A DNA stretch of 41,759 nucleotides from Rhizobium mayense (GCF_030272705.1 NZ_JARFYM010000043.1:1-41759); one strand, 5' to 3'; shown: positions 8,391 through 17,425, counted from the first letter of the stretch. The notes: generated by a model from the letters alone, not told the origin. Made by a program: numbers and translations.

Positions 8391-8957
8391 TCAGAACTTT
8401 TGCTTTGCCCGTTTTGGCATGAAGTAGTTACGGATATTGACGAGCGCTTCGGCGACGTCAGCAGCATCCTGGCGGGTCGCTTTCCGTTTTGCCTCGCCGA
8501 GCTTGCGGAGTGGCGCGATGATATCCCCGGTGACGGCATGACCGCGAAGGACAGGCCGCCACAGCTTCGGCGCGTACCCTGTTCCCAGCAAAAAGCAGAG
8601 GTCCCAATCGAAGATATCAAAGGTCTGATCATCGATCCTGGTGAACCTGGGCCGGTGGTCTTTCGGTGTTTCGGAAAGGCTCGCCGAGATACGGTTATAC
8701 TCCGCAACGATGGTCTGCACGGCCCGATGCTCGGTTGTCTCCATCGGTAGGTTTAGGGCATCCGGACCGGCCAGTTCCGGAATCCATTGGCGTGGGTCGA
8801 TAAACCTCGGTCCGATGATGAGAGCCGTGAGATAACCATCAAGACCGCTCATTGACCAGATTGGCGATGCTGGACGACGTCCCCTGATAAACGCCTCGAA
8901 CGCCTCGTCATCAAGCTTCGGTCGTGCGGCCGTCATGCCCTGGCTGTTGTGTGTCAT
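8391..8957 (-). CDS. UPF0149/YecA-family passenger protein of the IS66 element
   Basis: A 188-aa protein resembling the UPF0149 (YgfB/YecA) family: an early MSGLDGYLTALIIGP segment, then DPRQWIPEL, IFDWDLCFLLGTGYAPKLW and a basic end (MPKRAKQKF). It lacks an obvious zinc-binding cysteine tail. The start ATG overlaps the tnpC stop (ATGA), indicating translational coupling, and its stop lies 40-70 nt from the left terminal repeat, so it belongs to the element. From memory, rhizobial IS66 elements sometimes carry such a gene. Its role in transposition is unknown. Confidence 0.75.
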   Translation of the reverse strand: MTHNSQGMTAARPKLDDEAFEAFIRGRRPASPIWSMSGLDGYLTALIIGPRFIDPRQWIPELAGPDALNLPMETTEHRAVQTIVAEYNRISASLSETPKDHRPRFTRIDDQTFDIFDWDLCFLLGTGYAPKLWRPVLRGHAVTGDIIAPLRKLGEAKRKATRQDAADVAEALVNIRNYFMPKRAKQKF

Positions 8958-10552
8958 GCCGCTTGTCGCCCCGGCTGTGTCATCGCTTCACGCTCAGCCT
9001 TCCAGGCCCAAGGCAGGAGACTTTCCATTTCGTTGGCTTTCACTTTGCCGGAGACGATGCGCTCCAGCACATCGGCAAGCCAGATCTCGGAGTCAACGCC
9101 GTTCAGTTTACAGGTGTTGACGAGCGATGCGAGGACCGCGAAGGTCTTGCCGCCGCGGGCACTGCCCACTAACGCGGGCACTGCCCACTAACAAGGAGTT
9201 CTTCCTCGTCAGAGCCACGGATTTCATTGAACGCTCAACGACATTGGAGTCCACTTCGATCCGGCCATCCTCCAGGAAGGCTGCCAGTCCGCTCCAGTGG
9301 TTGAGCGTGTAGGCGACGGCCTTGCCAAGCGCCGATTTCGCTGACACCTCGTCGCTCAGTTCGGTGAGCTGGACCTTCAGTTCTCTCATCACAGGAGCTG
9401 CCTCGCGACGCCTCACTACGAGCCAGGTATCGTCATTCTCGCCTCGGACCTTCGCTTCGATGCGATAGACTTCGGCAATCCTGGCAAGGATCGACAGCGC
9501 CTCCGAGGAGCCGGTGAGCTTGACGACATCGACGAACTTGCGCCGGGCATGGGCAAGGCAGAAGGCCAGCCGTATGGGGGCGACATTACTCTTCCTTCGG
9601 CGCTTGGCCATGGTTTTATAGGCTTGGTATCCGTCGACTTGCAGCACGCCGCCAAATGACGCCAATTGCCCTTCGATCTCGCGAGCGCTGCGGCTTTCGG
9701 CAAAGATGTAGGCCACGGCCGGCGGCGCCGGACCATTCCAGGGTGACGGTCGTCAACCGCTTGTGCCCATAACTGGCAGACCTTGGTTCGTTTCCGCCCC
9801 GGATCGAGCCGCGGAAGTGGAGTCTCGTCACAGAAGACCCTCGGCTGCGAGCGGATGAAGGCGGTGAGTGCATCATAGAGAAGTTCGAGCCACCAGGCGC
9901 CCCGCGTCACCCAGGCACCGAGTGTGCCGCGATCGATGATGACGCCGCAGGAGGCCAGCATCTGCGCCTGACGATGGAGCGGGAGATGCCAGGCAAACTT
10001 CGAAACAGCGACATGCGCGGCAAACGCCGTGGTCACCATGCCACCATCCATCACGCGTGCCGGCGCCGGCGCTTGCACAACAACGCTTTCGCAAGCCCGG
10101 CATGCATAGCGCGGCCGGATCGTCCGTTTGACCCGGACAATCGCGGGCACGATGTCGAGCGCCTCGCTGACGTCCGTGCCGATGCAATGAAGTTCGAACG
10201 AACAGCAGGGGCACGTCTTGCTCTCCGGCTCGATGGGCAAGCGGCCGATATTGCGCGACGGTGCCCGTCGCGCCGACATTGGCCCCTCAGCGGGTGCAAC
10301 ATCGTCATTGGCTGCAACGGCAATATCACTCAGATCGCCCAGATCGAGCGCCGCCTGCATCGGATCGAGCACCGCCATCTTCTCAGATTTTGCACCAAAA
10401 AGCTGGCGCTCAAGGAAGGCAACACGCGCTTTGAGATCGGCATTCTCTTCGTCAAGCGAGAGAATGATCCGGATCAATTGCGCAGCATCCTGGGGTAAGG
10501 GATCGGGTCGAAGCGGCATGACTGACCCTACCATATGAGCCCGAAGCTTCAA
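8954..10552 (-). pseudogene. tnpC: IS66 transposase TnpC, two frameshifts
   Basis: The N-terminal half (10552 to about 9750) has the leucine-rich start with ENADLKARVAFLERQLFGAK (a coiled coil), the zinc-ribbon CPCC and YACRACE, and the start of the DDE core (VFCDETPL). Near 9745 the frame shifts. The next frame (9716-9108) continues VAYIFAESRSAREIEGQL, DGYQAY and CLAHARRKFVDV to NSLLVGSARV. There a 19-bp tandem duplication (9155-9192) throws it out of frame. The last frame (9181-8954) gives GGKTFAVLASLVNTCKLNGV and the family end LLPWAWKAERE. Either lesion alone should inactivate transposition. A likely authentic start is the later ATG at 10519 (MPLRPDPLP). Confidence 0.88.
9155..9192. repeat. 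19-bp tandem duplication inside tnpC
   Basis: The 19-mer GCGGGCACTGCCCACTAAC occurs twice back to back (9155-9173 and 9174-9192). Removing one copy restores the tnpC frame across SLLVGSARGGKT, so the duplication is the direct cause of one frameshift. It looks like a recent slippage event. Confidence 0.9.
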
Positions 10553-10567
10553 GCAAAACCAATAGGA

Positions 10568-10912
10568 TCAACCTACTTTTGAGGGCCTCCTCACAGCGTT
10601 TCGTTTGACGCGCGTCCAGTCAATGCCGGCTAGCAAAAGCGAGAACTCCCGGCTACTCATCTGCATCGCACCATCGCGGACCGGTGGCCAAACGAACTTG
10701 CCAGCCTCCAGCCATTTTGTCACTAGGATCATGCCTGATCCATCCCAATAAATGCAGCGGAGGCGATCGAGGCGCTTGGCGCGGAACACGAACACGTCGC
10801 CACAATAGGGGGCTGACGCCACCAAGGCCACAAGCCCATTCATGCCGCGCCGGAAGTCAACCGGCTGCGTTGCCACCATGATCTTCACGCCATTTGGCGA
10901 AACTCCGATCAC
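10568..10912 (-). CDS. tnpB: IS66 accessory protein TnpB
   Basis: A 114-aa IS66 Orf2 protein with the family core VDFRRGMNGLVALV, then DVFVFRAKRLDRLRCIYWDG and MSSREFSLLLAGIDW. It is intact, overlaps tnpA by 4 nt at its start, and is followed by tnpC after a short gap. The protein is required with TnpA and TnpC for transposition in well-studied IS66 elements. Here the partner TnpC is broken. Confidence 0.9.
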   Translation of the reverse strand: MIGVSPNGVKIMVATQPVDFRRGMNGLVALVASAPYCGDVFVFRAKRLDRLRCIYWDGSGMILVTKWLEAGKFVWPPVRDGAMQMSSREFSLLLAGIDWTRVKRNAVRRPSKVG

Positions 10913-11367
10913 CGACGCCCTCGCAACGCCGCCACCATCGCCTGCGCCAACTCGGGCGCTGCCGAGCCGATCACGGTCATGCGAGCGCCAGCAATCTCGA
11001 TCTCAATCCGACCTGCGGCGAAGTGGGCGACATCCGATGGCGAACTGTCGGGGGACGCTCGATCGCCAATCACCGTTACCGGCACGAACATCGCCTGCTG
11101 CGCGCCGGCCTTCGCGGTTCGTTGAGAGGTCAGTCCAGCTTCCCGAGGCCAGACGTTCAGCAAGCCGCGATTGACGCCCCAGCGCCGGGCAACGGCCGAG
11201 ATGTTCACGTCGGGTACCGCGCTTTCCGCAAGGATCCGCGCCTTCTCCTCGTCAGTCCAATTCCGCCGCTGCCGCCGACCGGTGATCACCTCGATCCGAC
11301 GATACTTTCCCTCATGCCTGGCTTCATGCATGCCTTCAAGCATGGCATCAGCGCGATCTCGAACCAT
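10909..11367 (-). CDS. tnpA: IS66 accessory protein TnpA
   Basis: A 152-aa IS66 Orf1 protein. The helix-turn-helix begins RRNWTDEEKARILAESAVPD and contains ISAVARRWGVNRGLLNVW, followed by a linker and a C-terminal block (GRIEIEIAGARMTVIG) typical of rhizobial TnpA. The frame is intact and its stop overlaps the tnpB start. It reads away from the right terminal repeat at 11427-11455, so its promoter lies in 11368-11455. Confidence 0.88.
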   Translation of the reverse strand: MVRDRADAMLEGMHEARHEGKYRRIEVITGRRQRRNWTDEEKARILAESAVPDVNISAVARRWGVNRGLLNVWPREAGLTSQRTAKAGAQQAMFVPVTVIGDRASPDSSPSDVAHFAAGRIEIEIAGARMTVIGSAAPELAQAMVAALRGRR

Positions 11368-11581
11368 TCCGTTCAGCTCCTATCGATGAAGGAGCTTATC
11401 TCGCGGCCTCAATCACAAAAGAAAAGGTGGGATGTACGTCGCGCTCACGGTCAACGGCTCAATCCTGGCCTCGCGTAAGGCGATCGTGGCCTTATTCGAG
11501 CCAAGGAGTCTTTCGCCGCCAACACCTACGATGTCCCATCTGGAATTTACGGCGGCTCTAACGCCATCACAACAAAAAATA

Positions 11582-12313
11582 TTATTTTCCACCCGCCAGT
11601 TTTAACATCGAGGCTGCGGAAATTATGTTCGCGATGTAGGACAAAGACTGATCAATGTCCTGCTTGACCTCCGCGGCAACAGCCGCGGCATCTTTCTTCT
11701 CAACGCCTAAGGCTATCCTTTCGCGCCAGTCACCGCGATCGGTCGATACTGCATAAATGTAATGAGGAAAAAGCAAATTCAGGTAAGGCCCGGTTTTCAG
11801 CCAAAGTGAATTGATGATCCGAATGAGGTTGGGCATGTCGCAAGCGGCGTATAGTTCAAACTGAAACGTGTATACCAGAGCAAGGTCCGCACGACGGTCA
11901 CCGGCTGCGCGAGCCCTCTTGAGTTTTGCCGACGTCTTGCGCAGCCTTGCCGCAATCTCCGATGTACCCCGCAGCGTTGCGCGCTCTGCCGCGAAGCACT
12001 CGATGTGTAAACGGATATCCTTGAGTTCGGCAATTTGTTCGGGCGTTAGGAGCGGTATGAAGGCGGACCTGTTCGCTTCACCTTGCAAAACACCCTCAGA
12101 TATCAAGCGGTAGAGAGCCTCTCGCACAGGGGTCGGACTCATTGAAAAGTCTTTGGCTAGGTTTCGTATGGTGATCTTCTCGCCGGGAGCAAATTGCCCC
12201 CCACGGATCAAGGCACCTAACTCGTCATAAACCTGATCTCTCAATACAGCGGAGTTTGGCTTTGTCAAATTCGATCCTCTAGCTTTCTGCTCTTCAATAC
12301 AGCCTTGTTGCAT
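11582..12313 (-). CDS. GntR-family (FCD) transcriptional regulator
   Basis: A FadR-subfamily repressor: winged helix-turn-helix at the N-terminus (DQVYDELGALIRGGQFAPGE, then TIRNLAKDFSMSPTPVREAL) and an all-helical FCD ligand domain (about 90-230) with RLHIECFAAERATLRG. The outermost ATG at 12313 lies inside a 9-bp inverted repeat and has no good ribosome site. A TTG at 12268, preceded by AGAGGATCGAA, gives a 228-aa protein starting LTKPNSAVL and is the more likely start. It is divergent from the M81 hydrolase gene, and the intervening DNA holds an operator-like 11-mer repeated upstream of the ureohydrolase operon. I infer it controls the catabolic genes in response to a pathway metabolite. 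Confidence 0.9.
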   Translation of the reverse strand: MQQGCIEEQKARGSNLTKPNSAVLRDQVYDELGALIRGGQFAPGEKITIRNLAKDFSMSPTPVREALYRLISEGVLQGEANRSAFIPLLTPEQIAELKDIRLHIECFAAERATLRGTSEIAARLRKTSAKLKRARAAGDRRADLALVYTFQFELYAACDMPNLIRIINSLWLKTGPYLNLLFPHYIYAVSTDRGDWRERIALGVEKKDAAAVAAEVKQDIDQSLSYIANIISAASMLKLAGGK

Positions 12314-12328
12314 TGGTCCGCAACAAGG
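12303..12328. repeat. 9-bp inverted repeat over the outer gntR start codon
   Basis: CCTTGTTGC (12303-12311) and GCAACAAGG (12320-12328) are exact reverse complements around an 8-nt loop. In the gntR transcript this hairpin would cover the ATG at 12313, which argues for the downstream TTG start, or it could be a further protein-binding site. It also resembles the ends of IS6-type elements (CTTGTTGCA). Confidence 0.4.
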
Positions 12329-12355
12329 ATTTTTCTAAAGATCAAACCGACGTAA

Positions 12356-12405
12356 ATGGTATATCAAAAATCTCCGGTTGACATCACGAATTGGCGGTTT
12401 AATGT
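12356..12405 (+). promoter_or_regulatory. Operator and promoter of the M81 hydrolase gene set
   Basis: The operator-like 11-mer ATGGTATATCA occupies 12356-12366. After exactly 11 nt comes TTGACATCAC (12378-12387), containing a consensus -35 (TTGACA 12378-12383). After a 16-nt spacer is TAATGT (12400-12405) as -10. The identical 11-mer, 11-nt gap and 10-mer recur on the other strand upstream of the ureohydrolase operon (24671-24640). The near-palindrome TGGTATAtCA is of the TGGTATACCA type bound by many GntR/FCD regulators. Confidence 0.7.
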
Positions 12406-12441
12406 CGGCTGTTGTTCGTTGTAGGCATGAGGGATGTAACG

Positions 12442-13905
12442 ATGAAGCGTGTGATAGCGGCGTTTTGGCAACATGAAACCAACACGTTCAATCCGCACCC
12501 AACAACCATTCTCCGGTTCAAGAATCGTGGCTTAATGTTTGGCGGAGACATTGCTCGTCGCTTTAGCGGCACTGAAACGGATTGGGGTTCTCTGATTGAT
12601 TTTTCCGAGCGGCACGATTGGGAGCTAATCACACCCCTTCATGCGCAAGCAGGTCCGAGCGGCACTGTAACCAAAGAGGCGTTCGAGGAGTTGGTCGGCT
12701 TCCTGCTCGGATCGCTCGATGATGAGAAATGTGACGGCATTTTTTTGATGCTTCATGGGTCCATGGTTTCTGAGAGGTTCGAAGATTGCGAAGGCGAAAT
12801 CTTGGCGCGGATCCGTCAGGTGGCCGGCTGGAACATCCCCGTCGTCGTTACGCTGGATCCCCACGCCAACGTCACTTTCCGCATGGCTGAACTGTCCAAC
12901 GCTATCGTGGCTTATCGAACGACACCACACGTTGATCAGGTCAAGACGACGCAACTCGCATGCCACTTGTTGAATGACATGCTTCTCGGCGGACCGCTTA
13001 CAAAGGTCAAGCTAATCAAGCCTCCGCTATTGGCCGGGCTAGATGGTGCGAGGACAACCACCAAAGAGGGGCCTATGCCTCAAATTTTGGATCTTGCGGA
13101 ACGCTTAACGCAGGAGAATCCAGCAATAACACACATTAGTGTCCAGGCTGGATTTTCTTATAGTGACATATTTGAGATTGGACCCAGTGCTGCAATCACG
13201 TGCCATGGCGGCACAGATAAGTATGACAAAGAAGCCAACGCGCTATCGAGGCACATGTGGCAGACGCGTGCCGATCGCACAATTGAATTCCATTCGCTCG
13301 ATAAAGGTCTGGCAATCGCGGAGAGTCTACGAGGTAGCGGTAAGCCGGTCATATTGGTCGACTATGCTGACAATCCGGGAGGCGGAGCGGCCGGAGATGA
13401 TGTGGCAATTCTTAGAGCAGTTCTTAGTCAAGCCACGCATGCCGTTTTCTTCAGCCTTTGGGCACCGGAGGCCGTTCAAGCCTGCCAGGCTGCAGGGCTT
13501 GATCAAAACGTCGCACTTCAGCTCGGGCAAAAGGGTGACCTGAGAGTTACGGGCCGCGTGAAAGCACTTGCGAGCGGCGACTACCTGCGTAAGGGCCCGT
13601 ATGCCCGCAACACGGTTGGCAATCTTGGTATGAGCGCACTGGTGTCCATTGGGGGAGTAGATGTGGTGCTGACTTCCATCGCTAGCCAAACAGAAGAGCG
13701 AGAGCAATTCAAACTGTTTGGAATAGAATTTGAGGAGCAAGAGCTTGTTATATGCAAGGGCATGAATCATTTTCGTGCCGATTTGGAACCGCTGTCCCGT
13801 GCGCTTGTGTTCGTTGATACCGGACATAGCTGCACCGCGAATTATACCGCGATCCCCTACCAACACGTTCGAAGGCCGATCTGGCCTCTAGATCACTTTA
13901 ATTGA
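12442..13905 (+). CDS. M81-family metallohydrolase (MlrC-like)
   Basis: A 487-aa member of the M81 family, named after MlrC of the microcystin-degradation pathway. The N-terminal DUF1485-type domain starts IAAFWQHETNTFNP and carries the candidate metal ligands HGSM (105-108), DPH (139-141) and TPHVD (161-165). The later DYADNPGGGAAGDD motif and the C-terminal FRADLEPLSRALVFVDT block are typical. I chose ATG 12442, since GAGGG lies 7 nt upstream; an earlier in-frame ATG at 12412 has no such site. It is the first gene after the GntR-type operator, followed after 185 nt by an aminotransferase and then an amidase on the same strand. Members hydrolyse peptides or amides; the real substrate here is unknown. 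Confidence 0.88.
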   Translation: MKRVIAAFWQHETNTFNPHPTTILRFKNRGLMFGGDIARRFSGTETDWGSLIDFSERHDWELITPLHAQAGPSGTVTKEAFEELVGFLLGSLDDEKCDGIFLMLHGSMVSERFEDCEGEILARIRQVAGWNIPVVVTLDPHANVTFRMAELSNAIVAYRTTPHVDQVKTTQLACHLLNDMLLGGPLTKVKLIKPPLLAGLDGARTTTKEGPMPQILDLAERLTQENPAITHISVQAGFSYSDIFEIGPSAAITCHGGTDKYDKEANALSRHMWQTRADRTIEFHSLDKGLAIAESLRGSGKPVILVDYADNPGGGAAGDDVAILRAVLSQATHAVFFSLWAPEAVQACQAAGLDQNVALQLGQKGDLRVTGRVKALASGDYLRKGPYARNTVGNLGMSALVSIGGVDVVLTSIASQTEEREQFKLFGIEFEEQELVICKGMNHFRADLEPLSRALVFVDTGHSCTANYTAIPYQHVRRPIWPLDHFN

Positions 13906-14090
13906 GACACGGAGCTGCGAAGGCGTGAGCGCATCGTTTCCGAAAAATAAGCTAAGGCCGCTCCCATCTAGTCAACGTATTTGGTCGCAAAGTGACATTC
14001 CTTGGCGTTGCTGGATAACTCACAATTTTGGCCGAGCCGCGCTGGTCGTCGCAAATGCAAACACAATATGGTGCCAAAGGGAAACCGTTC

Positions 14091-15431
14091 ATGCCAAGTA
14101 CATCATCCAGAGCTACTAGCGTTACCTTGCCTGGTTACGAATCAAATCAGCTATTTCTGCGGAGCCGCCGAGTCTTCCCCGATGGTACTACGCGGGCCAC
14201 GGTTGAGCGCGATCCTGTGCCGCGTTACGTTCTGAGGGGCGACGGCGCGCACTTGATTGATGTCGATGGTCAGCGCTTTTTAGATCTTAGCAACAATTTC
14301 ACAACCCTAATCCACGGACATGGCTTTGCGCCTGCTCTGGATGCCGTCGCGCGTTTGCTTCATGATGGTACTTGTTTTTCGAATCCGACGGTCCACGAGA
14401 TCGACCTGGCAGAGCTGCTGGTCGACCGCATTCCGGCAATTGAGCAGATCCGCTTCGTAAACACCGGCACCGAGGCGGTTATGTTCGCCATCAAGGCAGC
14501 GCGCGCCTTCACGGGACGCGCCGGTATAGCGAAGATCGAGGGAGCCTATCACGGTTCCTATGACTGGGCCGAGGTCGGGCAAGTGGGTACACCCGCTACC
14601 TGGGGACCGCCGGATGCACCTGTCGCTGTACCGTCCTATGCAGGGATGCCGACGTCGGTCGCCGACGAAACAGTCATTCTTCGCTTCAACGATGCAGAGG
14701 GGGCCCGGCGGCGAATTGCAGCTGCGGCCGATCGACTATCTTGCGTACTCCTTGATCTGATGCCAAGCCGCATTGGCCTAATTCCACCTGAAGCTGACTT
14801 CATCGCCGCTGTAGTCGAATCCGCGCGCCACCATGGTATCCTTGTGATCTGCGATGAGGTGCTCAATTTGCGCCAAAGCTATCGCGGCGCTTCTGCAAGG
14901 TACGGTATTGAGCCTGATCTGATCGCTGCTGGTAAGATCATTGGTGGCGGATTCCCAATTGGTGCCATTGGTGGATCGCGCCAGGTCATGAGCGTCTTTG
15001 ACGGGTCAGCCGGCAGAGCGAAACTGGTACAAGGCGGCACCTTCTCAGCCAATCCTGTATCCATGGTTGCTGGTCGCGTGAGTATGGAAGCCATGACGGA
15101 GGAGGTTTTCGCTCGCCTGGAGGAAATGGGAGATCGCCTCCGCGCAGCACTTACTGCTGCCGTCGAGCGACATCAGGCCCACTATGTAATTAGTGGTGCA
15201 GCATCGCTTTTCAAGATTCACGCAAATCAAACCCTGCCCCATGACTATCGCGAGGCCTATCCAACGCCCGAACAAGCGGCGTCCATGAAGTCGATGAGCG
15301 AATTCTTCAGAGACCAAGGGATCTTTCTCCCGCTTGGCGGTACGGCGTGCCTTTCCACGGCCATGACTGAATCCGATATCGATACGATAGCCGATGTCTT
15401 CGATCGGTATTTGGGAACGATGCCCCGTTAA
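14091..15431 (+). CDS. Class III aminotransferase, glutamate-1-semialdehyde aminomutase-like
   Basis: A 446-aa fold-type I PLP enzyme. It has NTGTEA (124-129) for phosphate binding, ICDEV with D255 for the pyridine nitrogen, and the Schiff-base lysine K282 in AAGKIIGGGFPIG. ATG 14091 follows AAAGGGA at a good distance; earlier ATGs lack support. The protein groups by motif with GSA aminomutase-like catabolic enzymes and not with heme biosynthesis: the context is a catabolic gene set, and the chromosomal hemL would be elsewhere. It may transaminate a diamino acid or omega-amino acid produced by the neighbouring hydrolases. Intergenic gaps of 185 and 201 nt flank it, so weak internal promoters are possible. 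Confidence 0.87.
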   Translation: MPSTSSRATSVTLPGYESNQLFLRSRRVFPDGTTRATVERDPVPRYVLRGDGAHLIDVDGQRFLDLSNNFTTLIHGHGFAPALDAVARLLHDGTCFSNPTVHEIDLAELLVDRIPAIEQIRFVNTGTEAVMFAIKAARAFTGRAGIAKIEGAYHGSYDWAEVGQVGTPATWGPPDAPVAVPSYAGMPTSVADETVILRFNDAEGARRRIAAAADRLSCVLLDLMPSRIGLIPPEADFIAAVVESARHHGILVICDEVLNLRQSYRGASARYGIEPDLIAAGKIIGGGFPIGAIGGSRQVMSVFDGSAGRAKLVQGGTFSANPVSMVAGRVSMEAMTEEVFARLEEMGDRLRAALTAAVERHQAHYVISGAASLFKIHANQTLPHDYREAYPTPEQAASMKSMSEFFRDQGIFLPLGGTACLSTAMTESDIDTIADVFDRYLGTMPR

Positions 15432-15632
15432 AGTTGCAAAGGCGCTTTTTTCAGAGACAGCTGCTTGCGTTTGACCGCTTTCAGCTGCGACCGGAATACG
15501 GAACTCGCAAATGCAATTCAATTTGAAATCGCCCGTATCGCGGATCCGGGGATGCGGTGCACCTTTGATACTACCACCTGGGCCTTGGGTCTCTTAGCAC
15601 CGGCCAGGACTAGCCGATTTGGAGTTTATGCA

Positions 15633-17054
15633 ATGTCCCATGAATTACCTCCGTTCAGAGCGGGTGACACCATCGAGCGATTGGCGAGAGCTCGCTCCGA
15701 AGGCCTGATCACGTCATCCGGACTTGTCGAACGCTCACTTGCCCACGCTGCGGAACTGAGAACACGGGGCAGTGTCGCTTTCACGCGACTGTGGCCGGAG
15801 GACGCTAAAGCTGCGGCCGGACGGGAAGACAGATTAAGCGCCTCTGGGACGCCATCGCCATCTCCACTTGCAGGGTTGCCAATTGCAGTCAAAGACAACT
15901 GCGACGTACGGGGTGACATAACTCAAGCGGGATCAGAAGCCCTGGCGATCGCGTTGCCAGCAGCACGCGACGCGGACTGCGTAGCGCGGCTTCGCACAGC
16001 TGGCGCGGTGATCATTGGCAAAGCAAATATGTCCGAGTTCGCTTTCACAAACACCGGAGAAAATCGTCATTTTGGCACACCGCTGAATCCTGTCGACCCA
16101 TTGAGGCTCGTGGGAGGCTCCTCCTCCGGCTCGGCCGCCTGCGTCGCGGACGGTTCGGCCATAGCGGCGCTCGGCACAGACACGGGCGGGTCTATCAGAG
16201 GACCAGCCGCTCTTTGCGGCCTCGCCGGTTTCAAACCCTCTGAAGGCCGTATTTCCACGCGTGGAGTGGTTTCGCTCTCGGAAACTTTCGACACCATTGG
16301 ACCGATTGCCCGCTCTATCAAATGCTGTGCGATCATTGACTCTGCACTTGCCGATGAGCAATGGCGTCCATTAGCGCAAACACCCCTTTTGGGCATGGTG
16401 TTCGGCGTCCCTACAACCGTCGTTCTCGATGAACTGGACCCGCAGGTTGCCGATGCATTTTCGGGTGCACTTGAGTCGCTCTCACGCGAAGGTGCGACCA
16501 TCATCGAGTTTTCCTGGCCTGAACTTGGCGAAGCACAATGGCGTGAGGCATATCCAGTGATCTCGCATACGGAAGTCTATGCTAGCCATGGACGACTAGT
16601 GGAGGGGCGCGGACATTTTATGGAGCCATCGGTTGTGGACATAATTCTTTCGGGAAAGCCAATTTCCATGAGAGAGAGGAGGGAGGCACTGAACGTACGC
16701 GAAGCCTATGTTCTCAACGCTCATGAGCGGATCTCTCGCTTTCACGCGGTTTTGATGCCGACGGTCCCGATCTTACCCCCTCTTGTCGCCATGTTGAAAA
16801 ACCCTGACGAACACAGACGGGTTGAGTTCATGATCGGTCGAAACAACGAAATCGCCAATTTCTTCGACTGCTGCGCTGCGACAGTGCCTTGTCAAAAAGC
16901 CGGAGACCTTCCGGTTGGTCTGCTCGTGCAGGGCAAGCATGGGGATGATCGCCGCCTACTTTCAATCGCGCATTCTGTAGAAGCCTGCGTGAGTGATCCG
17001 GCTTTGCGACATGCCCGATTTGCAAGCGACGGGAGCGCGGCGTCCGAGCGATAA
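15633..17054 (+). CDS. Amidase-signature family hydrolase
   Basis: A 473-aa amidase-signature enzyme that cleaves carboxamides. The Ser-cisSer-Lys triad is visible: K87 in LPIAVKDN, S163 in VGGSSSGSAA and the nucleophile S187 in TDTGGSIRGPAA. The separation of 24 residues between the two serines is as in known members. I start at ATG 15633, which has GGAG 8 nt upstream; a longer frame from 15465 lacks a ribosome site and encodes an unconserved tail. The C-terminal part (DLPVGLLVQGKHGDDRRLLS) is normal. It is the third gene after the GntR-controlled promoter. Aspartyl/glutamyl-tRNA amidotransferase function is unlikely because no gatB/gatC is nearby. Confidence 0.88.
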   Translation: MSHELPPFRAGDTIERLARARSEGLITSSGLVERSLAHAAELRTRGSVAFTRLWPEDAKAAAGREDRLSASGTPSPSPLAGLPIAVKDNCDVRGDITQAGSEALAIALPAARDADCVARLRTAGAVIIGKANMSEFAFTNTGENRHFGTPLNPVDPLRLVGGSSSGSAACVADGSAIAALGTDTGGSIRGPAALCGLAGFKPSEGRISTRGVVSLSETFDTIGPIARSIKCCAIIDSALADEQWRPLAQTPLLGMVFGVPTTVVLDELDPQVADAFSGALESLSREGATIIEFSWPELGEAQWREAYPVISHTEVYASHGRLVEGRGHFMEPSVVDIILSGKPISMRERREALNVREAYVLNAHERISRFHAVLMPTVPILPPLVAMLKNPDEHRRVEFMIGRNNEIANFFDCCAATVPCQKAGDLPVGLLVQGKHGDDRRLLSIAHSVEACVSDPALRHARFASDGSAASER

Positions 17055-17425
17055 CACGCGCCCGCCGCGGACCTATCTCGATCTTGCATCCTGGGTGGTG
17101 GAGGTCCTCGACGAATCTTTGAATGTGGTGCGGCTGGGCCTCACTGCGGAGGAAGTCGAGGTGCATTGGATCAGAATGTAAGACCGTCGTCTAATAGCGA
17201 GATTTGCAAGCGCCTTTTTAGGTGTGAGAGGTTGTTTGCCGAGAGCATAGTCGTCTACGCGGTCGACATGGGTCGCCGCATTGTGGTGCTTCGCGGGACG
17301 GTCCTTCCAATGTATGTCTCGCACGCTCCGAGCAAACTCGTGGTGCAACGGTCTTAACGGAATGGACCAGCCTCGGTCCCGGCAGGGACGCCTCTTCACG
17401 CCATGGGCGTTACTGAGCTTGAGAG
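17055..17425. other. Non-coding stretch with a possible gene remnant
   Basis: Between the amidase stop and the IS110 gene. The plus frame at about 17068-17181 reads DLASWVVEVLDESLNVVRLG and LTAEEVEVHWIRM before TAA. It looks codon-like but has no start, and I do not recognise it. The remainder, next to the IS110 gene, probably includes that element's non-coding right end. No tRNA or clear terminator seen. Confidence 0.3.

Larger units (their letters stand above)
8324..11455 (-). mobile_element. IS66-family insertion sequence with UPF0149 passenger
   Basis: A complete-length IS66-type element: tnpA (10909-11367), tnpB (10568-10912), tnpC (8954-10552, broken) and a UPF0149 gene (8391-8957), all on the minus strand. 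The ends are imperfect inverted repeats of about 29 bp. The left one (8324-8352) starts GTCAACGGTGAGCGCGACG, and the reverse complement of the right one (11427-11455) starts GTTGACCGTGAGCGCGACG. I could not find a clean 8-bp target duplication. The flanks share only CGGCTC-like bases. It lies next to an IS630 relic on the left. Confidence 0.85.

Noticed and set aside
8051..11600. A single IS630 gene split by the IS66 element
   Set aside because: The N-terminal IS630 part stops before the left terminal repeat, and no IS630 continuation is found after 11455, so simple insertion is not supported.
14091..15431. Reading this aminotransferase as HemL of heme biosynthesis
   Set aside because: Context is a catabolic gene set under a GntR-type operator; similarity to GSA aminomutase is common to many class III catabolic enzymes.
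15633..17054. GatA subunit of the tRNA amidotransferase
   Set aside because: No gatB or gatC nearby, and motifs fit a general amidase equally well.
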